A DNA stretch of 9,029 nt from positions 1 to 9,029 of the forward strand of contig DPBN01000074.1 in assembly GCA_003516955.1 (NCBI GenBank). Direction: 5' to 3'. The stretch comes from Armatimonadota bacterium. Lineage in GTDB: Bacteria; Armatimonadota; Fimbriimonadia; Fimbriimonadales; Fimbriimonadaceae. Below the pieces are notes generated by a model. The model searched no databases. It saw nothing but the letters and a program-made list of their open reading frames with translations, and had not been told where the DNA came from. Made by a program: the position numbers and the translations under genes. Position 1 is the first letter of the stretch. Each line of letters begins with the position of its first letter. Of this stretch, positions 1 through 5,818 are shown one piece after another.

Positions 1-14
1 CACCCTCCGGCCCG

Positions 15-43
15 ACCCTCCTCCCTCGGAGAGGGAGGAGGGT
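15..43. terminator. Perfect 13-bp GC-rich hairpin, terminator-like or dispersed palindrome
   Basis: The arms ACCCTCCTCCCTC (15-27) and GAGGGAGGAGGGT (31-43) are exact reverse complements around a 3-nt GGA loop. No U-tract follows on either strand, so this is not a textbook intrinsic terminator, though a stem this strong could end transcripts in a GC-rich genome. The left arm partly repeats the preceding bases: ACCCTCC occurs at 2-8 and again at 15-21. Short C/T-over-A/G palindromes of this kind are often dispersed intergenic repeats in GC-rich bacteria, which is the main alternative. Confidence 0.5.
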
Positions 44-73
44 GTGGCAAGGCGGCCGGGGCAGCAGGAGGCA

Positions 74-89
74 GGCCCACCCATGGGCC
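74..89. repeat. Small inverted repeat in the leader of the first gene
   Basis: GGCCCA (74-79) and TGGGCC (84-89) form a perfect 6-bp stem with a CCCA loop, in the stretch between the long hairpin and the first coding region. It could be a minor mRNA structure or an operator, or chance at this GC content. No recognisable promoter hexamers are nearby. Confidence 0.2.
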
Positions 90-154
90 ACGCGACCCCG
101 CCGGCGCGCGCGACAACCCATCCGAGACCAAGCCAGGCGAGGTAGAACGCTGGG

Positions 155-1147
155 GTGGACGGCGAACCGAGCACCGGAATGCTGAGCCGCGCCAAAGGTT
201 GCCTTTTGGGTCAGCTCTGCGGCGACGCGCTGGGCAGTCTCGTGGGGTTCAGCACGCCGGAAGAGATCCGGCGCCGGTATCCGGGCGGCGTGCGCGACAT
301 GGAGGACGGCGGCACGTGGAACACGATCGCCGGCCAGCCGACCGACGACTCCGAGCTCGCTCTCGCTTTGGCCCGAACGCTGGTCGCAGAAGGCCGCTTC
401 CAAGTCCAGTCCGTGCGCACCGCCTACGTCGCCTGGCTTCGGTCCGATCCGTTCGACGTCGGGCCGACGACCAGCTCCGGCCTCACGGGACATCCCAACC
501 GGCGCAGCGAATCGAACGGCGTCCTGATGCGCATCAGCCCGATCGGCATCTTCGACGCGCTCCAACCGCCCGAACGAGTTGCGGAATGGGCTTCGGAAGA
601 CGCAGCGATCACCCATCCGAGCGAGGTCTGCAGGCAGGCGAGCGCTGTGTACGCCGTGTCGATCGCCCACGCGATTCGGCACGCCTGCCCGCCCGAAGAG
701 CTCCATCGCAATGCCTCCCGCTGGGCGCGAGAAACGAGGGCCGACCAAAAGCTCCAGAAAGCCCTCGAACAGGCTGCCGGGGAACCGCCCAGCGACTATG
801 CGTCCAACCAAGGCTGGGTGCCGATCGCGCTGCAGAACGCCTTCTGGCAGCTGCTGCATGCCGAAAACCCCGAGGAAGCGATCGTCGACACCGAGATGCG
901 CGGCGGAGACACCGACACCAACGCGGCGATCTGCGGGGCCTTGGCCGGGTCGGAGTGGGGCCTGGAGGCGCTGCCGGACAGGTGGATCGCGACCATCACG
1001 AGCTGCCGCCCGGAGGCCGGCCGGCCCAAGGTTCGGCATCCGAGGCCGCGCTGCTCCTGGCCTTGCGACGCGCTCGACCTTGCGGAACGCCTGCTTCGAG
1101 CGGGCGCCACCTGCCAAGACCCTCCATCCGCGCCAACCGACGACTGA
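155..1147 (+). CDS. ADP-ribosylglycohydrolase family protein (DraG/ARH type)
   Basis: This protein belongs to the dinuclear-metal ARH/DraG family, which hydrolyses the bond between ADP-ribose and a target residue or small molecule. It is 330 residues, the usual size. Seen in the sequence: GQLCGDALG near the N-terminus (about 19-27), the metal-binding QPTDDSE (T63, D64, D65), SNGVLMR (120-126), THPSE (153-157) and the second metal motif RGGDTDTNAAICGALAG (249 on; D252, D254, T255). The C-terminal part, with CRPEAGRP, PRPRCSWP and DALDLAERLL, is also typical. All the expected metal ligands are present, so it should be active and cytosolic. The start is a GTG at 155 with a GAGGT-like site about 11 nt upstream. 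An ATG at 179 (residue 9) would also keep the whole domain. The methyltransferase follows after 18 nt, so the two are probably co-transcribed. The substrate is unknown; the family includes protein-arginine, O-acetyl-ADP-ribose and other ADP-ribosyl hydrolases. Confidence 0.93.
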   Translation: MDGEPSTGMLSRAKGCLLGQLCGDALGSLVGFSTPEEIRRRYPGGVRDMEDGGTWNTIAGQPTDDSELALALARTLVAEGRFQVQSVRTAYVAWLRSDPFDVGPTTSSGLTGHPNRRSESNGVLMRISPIGIFDALQPPERVAEWASEDAAITHPSEVCRQASAVYAVSIAHAIRHACPPEELHRNASRWARETRADQKLQKALEQAAGEPPSDYASNQGWVPIALQNAFWQLLHAENPEEAIVDTEMRGGDTDTNAAICGALAGSEWGLEALPDRWIATITSCRPEAGRPKVRHPRPRCSWPCDALDLAERLLRAGATCQDPPSAPTDD

Positions 1148-1165
1148 CCACCCAGCAAAAGACCC

Positions 1166-1777
1166 ATGGACATCCCGCGCATCTTCACCGTCGCCGAGAG
1201 CCGGCATCGGATCCACAATCCCATCTCCGCCCAGAAGCTTGCCGAGCTGGGAGAGTCCCTCGCCTTGCAGCCCGGCATGAGGATGCTGGACCTCGGAAGC
1301 GGTTCCGGAGAGCTGCTCTGCACCTGGGCGAGAGACTACGGCATCTTCGGCCGGGGAGTCGACCTGTGCAAGCTCTTCACCGAGCAGGCCCGCCAGCGCG
1401 CGAAGGAGCTGGGTGTCGAGGACCGCGTCGAGTTCCTGCACGCGGACGCAGCCGGCTTTGTGGAAGAGGACACGGTGGACGTCGCCGCGTGCCTCGGTGC
1501 CACGTGGATCGGCGGCGGCGCCACCGGAACCCTGGCGCTGCTCCGTCGCAGCCTCAAGCCGGGCGGCATCCTGCTGATCGGCGAGCCGTACTGGCACCGG
1601 CCCCCCACCGAAGAGGAGGCGCGCGGATGCGGCTGCTCGGCCTCCGACTTCACCACGCTCCCCGAGCTGCTTCGATCTTTCTTGGACCTAGGCTGCGACG
1701 TGGTCGGGATGGTTCTGGCCAGCCCGGACGACTGGGACCGCTACGAGGCCCGCAAGTGGATCGCCTTGCGGCGCTAG
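1166..1777 (+). CDS. Class I SAM-dependent methyltransferase, C-terminus cut by an in-frame TAG
   Basis: This is a Rossmann-fold methyltransferase. Motif I is LDLGSGSGE (41-49), the acidic residue that contacts the ribose of SAM is in GRGVDLCK (D66), motif II/III is EFLHADA (89-95), and the post-motif segment is LKPGGILLIGEPYW (130-143). The acceptor cannot be read from the sequence; related proteins are annotated only as class I methyltransferases. The ATG at 1166 lies 18 nt after the ADP-ribosylglycohydrolase stop, behind a weak purine run. The frame ends at TAG 1775-1777 after 203 residues, directly after PDDWDRYEARKWIALRR. In the relatives I recall, this segment continues through a W-L-x-x-N-P motif into a helix ending in GWAIF. 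Those features are present here just beyond the TAG (next feature). The SAM-binding core is complete, but the last roughly 42 residues, which usually cover the active-site side, are lost unless TAG is read through. Confidence 0.9.
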   Translation: MDIPRIFTVAESRHRIHNPISAQKLAELGESLALQPGMRMLDLGSGSGELLCTWARDYGIFGRGVDLCKLFTEQARQRAKELGVEDRVEFLHADAAGFVEEDTVDVAACLGATWIGGGATGTLALLRRSLKPGGILLIGEPYWHRPPTEEEARGCGCSASDFTTLPELLRSFLDLGCDVVGMVLASPDDWDRYEARKWIALRR

Positions 1778-1906
1778 CTGGACGCCAATCCGCACGACGC
1801 GATGGCCGAGGAGGTGCGCGGCCTGCTTCGCACGGAGCCGCTGCGCCTCGTCCGGTTCACGCGGCCGCTCCTCGGCTGGGGGATCTTCGCGCTGATGCCT
1901 CGCTGA
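1775..1906 (+). pseudogene. Disconnected C-terminal segment of the methyltransferase, beginning at the amber codon
   Basis: Reading on in the same frame past TAG 1775-1777 gives 42 more codons up to TGA 1904-1906. They begin LDANPHDAMAEEVRGLL and end LLGWGIFALMPR. Both ends match what I remember of the C-terminus of this methyltransferase family, where the motif reads W-L-x-x-N-P and the protein finishes near GWAIF. The TAG occupies the position of the Trp before L-D-A-N-P, so a single G-to-A change (TGG to TAG) explains it. With the stop restored to sense, the protein would be 246 residues and the gap to the next gene would shrink from 170 to 41 nt. No start codon with a ribosome site lies in this segment, so it is unlikely to be translated on its own. 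Confidence 0.72.
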
Positions 1907-1947
1907 TCCGCGGCTGGAACGAGGCTTCCTACGAGAAGCAGGCATCG

Positions 1948-2412
1948 ATGAGACGCCCGCTTCTTTTGGCAACCCTCGTTGTGGCGGCTGGTCTGGCAGC
2001 GATCGCCCTAGCCCGGCAGCTCACGGTCCCCGACATCGAGTCCGCCCAGAAGCGGCTGGCGAGCGGGTTCGACGAGCTGGAGAGGCTGGGCGCCTACGTG
2101 GTGGCCAGCGATGGGGAGTTCCTGGGCAGGATCAGCCGAGGCTTCGGGAGCGACTCGCTGGGGAACCGCTTCGGCAAGGGCAGCCGCTTCGCGTCCAAGG
2201 GCCTGTTCAACCCCTACAGCCCGTATGGCAGCCGCTTCTCGTCGAAGTCGGCGTTCAGCAGCACGGCCTCCGAGCCGCCAGAGATTCTCGTGCGCCAGGG
2301 GGGCACGACCTACTCCGTGGGCCTGCTCACCACCAACCCGGTCGCCAGCACGAGGGGCCAGCGCATCGACCCGCGCTACCTGCGGACTTGGCTGGGCCTG
2401 GACCAAGACTGA
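1948..2412 (+). CDS. Small exported protein with N-[FY]-x-[GS]...GSRF-S repeats
   Basis: The protein has 154 residues. The N-terminus, MRRPLLLATLVVAAGLAAIALA, is a signal peptide or membrane anchor. Residues about 26-60 (DIESAQKRL..FDELERLGAYVVASDGEFLG) precede a short tandem repeat: N73-F87 (NRFGKGSRFASKGLF) and N88-F103 (NPYSPYGSRFSSKSAF). This is followed by SEPPEILV and a GLLTTNP..ISPR-like end (here RGQRIDPRYL). I recall widespread small bacterial proteins with the same order: a DG-x-FLG start, N-x-[FY]-G-x-[FY]-GS-x-[FY]-S repeats, a PP-x-I, then a second L-T-x-N strand. They have no assigned function as far as I know. Compared with the second repeat, the first lacks one residue before GSRF. 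The exact 12-mer GGCAGCCGCTTC occurs in both copies, 48 nt apart. The start is ATG 1948, with purine-rich GAGAAG and CAGG upstream. The gene probably belongs to the transcript of the two preceding genes. Confidence 0.78.
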   Translation: MRRPLLLATLVVAAGLAAIALARQLTVPDIESAQKRLASGFDELERLGAYVVASDGEFLGRISRGFGSDSLGNRFGKGSRFASKGLFNPYSPYGSRFSSKSAFSSTASEPPEILVRQGGTTYSVGLLTTNPVASTRGQRIDPRYLRTWLGLDQD

Positions 2413-2418
2413 GAACGC

Positions 2419-3444
2419 TCAGTTGCCGTCGCTGACGCCCCACTGGAGCCCGAGCTTCGCGATGGAGCGCACGAGCTCCTCTGTGGCGACGGCTCCGGCA
2501 CCCTCCGGCAGCATCCCATCCAAGAGCCTCTCGGCCTCGCGGAACGTTTCCAGGCCGGCCTCGTCCACCGCGTGGAAGGCCAGGAGGTCCAAGCCGGCCA
2601 TGCCCGCCGCCAGCAGCTGCAGCAGCGCCATCAGGGTGCGGTTGCCGCCGTACGCCCCACAGCCCCAGAAGCCAGTGTGCACGGCCACCTGGGCGCCCGG
2701 ATCGACGGTGCCGGACTCGGTCTTCGCGGCCAGAAATCCGCCATAGGCGGTCCGAAGGATGCCTCGGATCTGCTGTTCCGAGTAGGCTCCGGCACCCCCG
2801 GACGGGGCCTCGATCGCAAGGATGTTCGACACGGTCGGCGGATTCAGCACGCGCACCGCCCTGCGCACAGCCTCCACGGGGGCGCTCGCGAACCGGTTGC
2901 CGTAGAGCCCGTTCGGTCGGCCCTCGTCTTCGTTCGGGTCTGTGGCGATGGCGCAACGGCGCTCGACGCCGCGCACCAGGATCGGGGTGGAGCGCTCGCG
3001 GTCGTGCACCGTGGTGGACAGGCCCCTCGCGACGAGCGCCTCTCGAACCGAGCCGAGGGCGGGGTGTTCCGCCACCTGCATCTCGTCCTGCGCGAAGAGG
3101 CCTGTGGAGTAAGCGCAGAACAGCTCGCCCGCTGCGAAGTTCAGATGCCACTCGATCGCGGGTTCCGGCAGGACGGGGAGGTAGTCGAACAGCCCTGCCG
3201 AGGCCTCGACGCGCGGGCGGCCACCGGGGTCGAGCGTCTGAGGAAGCTCCACCTCAGGCCAGCGGGTCACCGTGATCGAACCCCTCGCCGGCCGATCGGG
3301 CGGACAGGCCAGCTCGAACACAGCCTTCTTGTTCTCGTTCCACCAGACCGGCGGGTGGGCCGCCATCAGCTGGGCGGAATCGAACTCGACTCTGTAGAGC
3401 GGGATCAGAATCGGCTCTTCCGCCATCTCGCGTTGCACCCCCAT
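2419..3444 (-). CDS. PARG-like protein (poly(ADP-ribose) glycohydrolase catalytic-domain relative, divergent active site)
   Basis: The 341-residue protein aligns by eye with the PARG catalytic core. The segment VAVHTGFWGCGAYGGNR (253-269) matches the PARG signature V-A-x-x-T-G-x-W-G-C-G-A-F-G-G-D, which holds the diphosphate of ADP-ribose, and LLQLLAAGMA follows as expected. Upstream, IRGILRTAYGGFL (226-238) matches the R-x-L-x-K-A-Y-x-G-F-L segment and ILAIEA (208-213) matches the strand before it. LNFAAGELFCAYSTGLFAQDEM (101-122) aligns without gaps with the F-A-N...GGGV...V-Q-E-E-I catalytic segment. Q119 and E121 are kept and D120 replaces the first Glu, but F107-C108-A109 stand where PARG has Gly-Gly-Gly. 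PARG cleaves ribose-ribose bonds of poly(ADP-ribose); with an altered loop the substrate here may differ, or the protein may only bind. It looks cytosolic, with no signal peptide. The ATG at 3444 lacks a good ribosome site. An ATG at 3426 (residue 7) has GGGGGTG 9 nt upstream and may be the true start. The gene converges on the preceding one with a 6-nt gap. Confidence 0.8.
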   Translation of the reverse strand: MGVQREMAEEPILIPLYRVEFDSAQLMAAHPPVWWNENKKAVFELACPPDRPARGSITVTRWPEVELPQTLDPGGRPRVEASAGLFDYLPVLPEPAIEWHLNFAAGELFCAYSTGLFAQDEMQVAEHPALGSVREALVARGLSTTVHDRERSTPILVRGVERRCAIATDPNEDEGRPNGLYGNRFASAPVEAVRRAVRVLNPPTVSNILAIEAPSGGAGAYSEQQIRGILRTAYGGFLAAKTESGTVDPGAQVAVHTGFWGCGAYGGNRTLMALLQLLAAGMAGLDLLAFHAVDEAGLETFREAERLLDGMLPEGAGAVATEELVRSIAKLGLQWGVSDGN

Positions 3445-3629
3445 CCTATCGCGCTGGCGACCGCCGCCGCGAAAGCGGCCTGTTGGTCACTCGGCGCTCC
3501 GACTGCAATCGTACCGCCAGCCGCGCCTCGGGGCGAAGAACCGGCAAGGGAGGTGACGGCGGCCTGACCTGGCGTCTCGCGGATCGACGTCCGTGTCCGA
3601 ATCCTGTGCCTTCGGGAGACGGTGGGGGT

Positions 3630-4340
3630 ATGGGACGGATTCTCCTGTGCATGATCCTCTCGCTGATGGTGGCGGCCTCGCTCGCCGCTCCTGGCCGAGC
3701 CCACGCCAAGAAGCCCCAGTCGGCGCCGGTTTGCACGCTCGGCGTCGTGACCCAGGCCACCAGCCTGTATCGCGACCGCTACGCTTCCAGCGCGCTCGAG
3801 GAGGCGGTCGTGGCCGGCGAGACCATTCCGATCCTCAGCCACGACGGAGTCATCTGCCGAACGGTCGACTCACAGGGCAACGACGCCTTCGTGCCCCGCT
3901 CGGCCGTGTCGCTGGTGAGGAAGCTCGGCCGGCTGGACGTTCTGAGCCGCGTGTGGGCTTTGGAGCCTGGCTTCGACGAGGAAGGCACGCAGGAGTATCA
4001 GCGCTGGCTGCGCATGTACGACCGGGTGGCCTACAAGGACCGGGGCGGAGAGCTTCCCCCGAGCCAGGGCTCCTACGACTCCGCGCTGGACTCCACTCCG
4101 CTCGTTCAGATCCACAACGGCACCGACTATCGAATCACGGTGACCTACAGCGGACCATCAGCCCGCAGCCTGACCCTGGGTCCGGGCCAGAGCGGCTCGG
4201 TGAGCTTGCCGGCCGGAACCTACAGGGTTACGGCGTCGGCCCACAGCGGCTCGGTGCGTCCCTTCGCGGGCACGGAGGCCCTCAGTTCAGGCTACCGCTA
4301 CATGGTTCGATACACCATCCGGACCGTGCGCATCCGCTGA
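3630..4340 (+). CDS. Secreted protein, SH3-like N-terminal domain plus beta-rich C-terminal domain
   Basis: The protein has 236 residues from ATG 3630; the open frame extends upstream to 3483, but that part reads as non-coding Arg/Gly-rich sequence. The chosen start follows GGGAG (3614-3618) and GGTGGGGG, and opens a clear signal peptide: MGRILLCMILSLMVAASLAAPGRAHA, with likely cleavage after A-H-A at 26. Residues 33-97 (CTLGVVTQATSLYRDRY...GETIPILSHDGVICRTVDSQGNDAFVPRSAVSLV) have the spacing of a bacterial SH3-like domain. A mid-region rich in charged and aromatic residues (EYQRWLRMYDRVAYKDRGG) follows. Residues 158-236 form a small beta domain: an N-G-T-x-Y-x-I-T-V-x-Y-S-G-P start, a G-P-G-Q-S-G-S-V-S-L-P-A-G-T-Y-x-V turn and a G-T-E-x-L-S-S-G-Y-x-Y end. 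That resembles small secreted adhesin-like domains I have seen but cannot name. It is divergent from the PARG-like gene across a 185-bp spacer in which I find no convincing promoter. Confidence 0.75.
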   Translation: MGRILLCMILSLMVAASLAAPGRAHAKKPQSAPVCTLGVVTQATSLYRDRYASSALEEAVVAGETIPILSHDGVICRTVDSQGNDAFVPRSAVSLVRKLGRLDVLSRVWALEPGFDEEGTQEYQRWLRMYDRVAYKDRGGELPPSQGSYDSALDSTPLVQIHNGTDYRITVTYSGPSARSLTLGPGQSGSVSLPAGTYRVTASAHSGSVRPFAGTEALSSGYRYMVRYTIRTVRIR

Positions 4341-4548
4341 AAGCGGCGACTCCGGCGACCTGCCTGACCGTCGATCCAGCCGGACGCAGCGAGCGGCTCG
4401 GCGCAGAATTCCGGGAAGCGGCACGCGAGAGGCCATCCGATGCGGCATTCCAGCCCTCTGCGGAGGTTCCGCGCAGTCGGGCCGTCTTTCACGCACGGGA
4501 TGGTCCGCAAGGCGGATGATGCCGCCGAGCCGGTCTGCCCAGCCTCCC

Positions 4549-5454
4549 TCAGCGGCTTCTCTCGGGCAACGGCGGGACGAAACGGTAGTCCGGATCGGAG
4601 GCCTGGCGGCGCAGGATCGGGCGGATCGAGGCCCAGGTGCGCAGGAGGCCGCGCGTGGTCGGCGGAAGCTCGTGCCGCACCAGGCGGTGCAGCTTGGCGA
4701 GGTTGTAGCACGGCACCCCCGGATACATGTGGTGCTCGGTGTGGTAGTTCATGTGCCAGTAGAGGAATCGCAGCACCGGGTTCAGCTCGATCGTCCGACA
4801 GCACACGCGGTAGTCGGGGTAGCGGTCCATCAGCCCGATGTGCTGCGTGGCGTTCGTCAGGAACTGAAGCACCGGTGCGAAGAAGCGGCAGGTCGTGACC
4901 GCGATCGCCACGGGCCACCAGCCGCTCGCCACGCTCGCCGCCACCACGAGCGCGTGCCCGACCAGCACGACGCGAGCCCAGCGGTGGAAGGCCGGGCGCA
5001 TCTCCGGCTTCACCCGCTCGAACAGGTGCCGCTCCCAGTCGCCCCGGAGGAATCCTCGGGCGGTCCTCCAGGTGCCCCTCACTGTGTGTACGAAGCCCCA
5101 CGCGTCGAAGAGCGCCATCCGGGCGAGCCTGCGCCACGAGACTTGCTCCGGCTGGACCACCTCCAGGTCGTCCGGCGGGTGCAGCGTGAACTTGTGGTGC
5201 TCGGTGTGGCTGGCCCAGAAGCCGACGTGGTTGTACCAGCCCAGAAAGCTGAACACCGGCAGGAACGCGCGGTTGAGCCACCGCGTGCGGAACACCGAAT
5301 CGTGGACCAGCTCGTGGAAGCCGTTGACGAGGAACGCGCAGCAGGCCCCGTGCGCCAGGATGGCAAGCGGCGCGAGCCAAGGAGCGTGGAAGGAGCTCCA
5401 CACGAACAGCGTCCCGGTGCCACCGATCGTGCCGAGGAAACCCAGGGTCTGCAT
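4549..5454 (-). CDS. Membrane fatty acid desaturase (di-iron, three His boxes), main body
   Basis: The protein is an integral-membrane fatty-acid desaturase that inserts a double bond into acyl chains using a di-iron centre. The 301-residue open frame has all His clusters: HELVH (47-51), HTEHH (83-87) and HTEHH (238-242), with an extra His in NATQH (205). It also has typical neighbouring text: NGFHELVHDSVF, SFLGWYNH, TLHPPDDLEVV, LYWHMNYHTEHHMYPGVPCYNL and a C-terminal FVPPLP. Hydrophobic segments lie at about 4-40 and 160-200. The frame starts at ATG 5454, but relatives I recall have about 55 more residues containing a WYR-x-P...L-x-x-L-x-x-RSD-x-x-G-x-x-Q-T-L-G stretch. Exactly that is found upstream in the same frame (LRRLNQRSDLLGAMQTLG), interrupted by a TAG at 5497-5499. 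ATG 5454 has only a weak GGAGC-like site about 13 nt away. Translation from it would lose the N-terminal cytosolic segment but keep all metal ligands. Confidence 0.92.
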   Translation of the reverse strand: MQTLGFLGTIGGTGTLFVWSSFHAPWLAPLAILAHGACCAFLVNGFHELVHDSVFRTRWLNRAFLPVFSFLGWYNHVGFWASHTEHHKFTLHPPDDLEVVQPEQVSWRRLARMALFDAWGFVHTVRGTWRTARGFLRGDWERHLFERVKPEMRPAFHRWARVVLVGHALVVAASVASGWWPVAIAVTTCRFFAPVLQFLTNATQHIGLMDRYPDYRVCCRTIELNPVLRFLYWHMNYHTEHHMYPGVPCYNLAKLHRLVRHELPPTTRGLLRTWASIRPILRRQASDPDYRFVPPLPERSR

Positions 5455-5496
5455 GGCGCCGAGCAGGTCGCTCCGCTGGTTCAGCCGCCGCAGCTC

Positions 5497-5631
5497 CTAC
5501 TTGGGGATCGGCACCCGGTACCACCGCACGGGCTGACCCGGCGCGCGCTCGGGGGGATCTAGGCGGAATTCGGCTTGGGGCTGCTCGGTGCCGCCCGCCG
5601 CTTGGGCTTGCTCTCTGGATGCGCGGATCAT
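5497..5631 (-). pseudogene. N-terminal segment of the desaturase, cut off by an in-frame TAG
   Basis: From ATG 5631 this segment encodes MIRASREQAQAAGG, continues through a Pro/Glu-rich stretch, and ends PVRWYRVPIPK at TAG 5497-5499. Removing the stop continues directly as ELRRLNQRSDLLGAMQTLGFLG into the desaturase body. The R-W-Y-R-x-P-I-P and R-S-D-x-x-G motifs flanking the TAG are what I recall at the N-terminus of this desaturase family, so both sides belong to one 360-residue protein (5631 down to 4549) interrupted at codon 45. The stop sits at a position I remember as variable, so a CAG, AAG, GAG or TGG codon could each give TAG in one step. A purine-rich GGCGAGGCGG lies about 11 nt before ATG 5631. 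The same frame is open further upstream to 5760, but that part has no family resemblance. Confidence 0.7.
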
Positions 5632-5693
5632 GCGTCGTGGGACCGCCTCGCCGAGACACGGCGGCCAGCCCTCCGAGAGAACGATACTCCAGA

Positions 5694-5709
5694 TTTCACC
5701 GAGGTGAAA
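5694..5709. promoter_or_regulatory. Operator-like palindrome between desaturase and prepilin-like gene
   Basis: TTTCACC (5694-5700) and GGTGAAA (5703-5709) are perfect inverted repeats around GA, in the 187-bp spacer between two divergent genes. It ends 62 nt before the full-length desaturase ATG. A CATAAT hexamer on the minus strand (5743-5738), close to a -10 consensus, would place a desaturase transcript start just upstream of the palindrome, a typical repressor position, although I see no matching -35. Desaturase genes are often controlled by TetR-family or similar dimeric regulators that bind such sites. The regulator is not in this window. Confidence 0.45.
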
Positions 5710-5818
5710 ACCAGGGCCTGAGCAGAATCGGACGATCATTATGCACCGACGCGGCTTCACATCTGGTTAATCGCGTCTTCACGGCGACCTAACGTGGCGG
5801 GCCCAGACTCGGGCCGTC

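Noticed and set aside
199..2412. Open frame of 737 codons on the + strand spanning two enzyme genes
   Set aside because: It is Arg/Pro-rich and out of frame with the clearly homologous ARH and methyltransferase genes. Long shadow frames are expected at this GC content. Only its last 154 codons (from 1948) are a real gene.
2327..3151. 274-codon minus-strand frame within the PARG-like gene
   Set aside because: It is Arg/Gly-rich with no motif; the overlapping frame 2419-3444 has the PARG signature.
3483..3629. N-terminal extension of the secreted protein
   Set aside because: It reads as non-coding Arg/Gly-rich text. The signal peptide begins at ATG 3630, behind a suitable ribosome site.
4341..4548. 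Terminator between the convergent secreted-protein and desaturase genes
   Set aside because: Only a 5-bp TCCGC/GCGGA repeat is present near 4503-4515, with no U-tract. Nothing else is visible in this 208-bp spacer.
1775..5499. Genome-wide reassignment of TAG to an amino acid
   Set aside because: TAG appears to be an ordinary stop for the TubC-like gene (7034-7036) and the partial gene (8824-8822), so wholesale recoding is not supported. Occasional suppression or decay remains possible.
4298..5659. 453-codon minus-strand frame across the desaturase
   Set aside because: The translation is a low-complexity Arg/Pro/Ala shadow, while the desaturase frame carries all His boxes.
5756..5818. Sigma-70 promoter for the prepilin-like gene, using TTCACA as -35
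   Set aside because: No -10-like hexamer occurs at 16-18 nt spacing.
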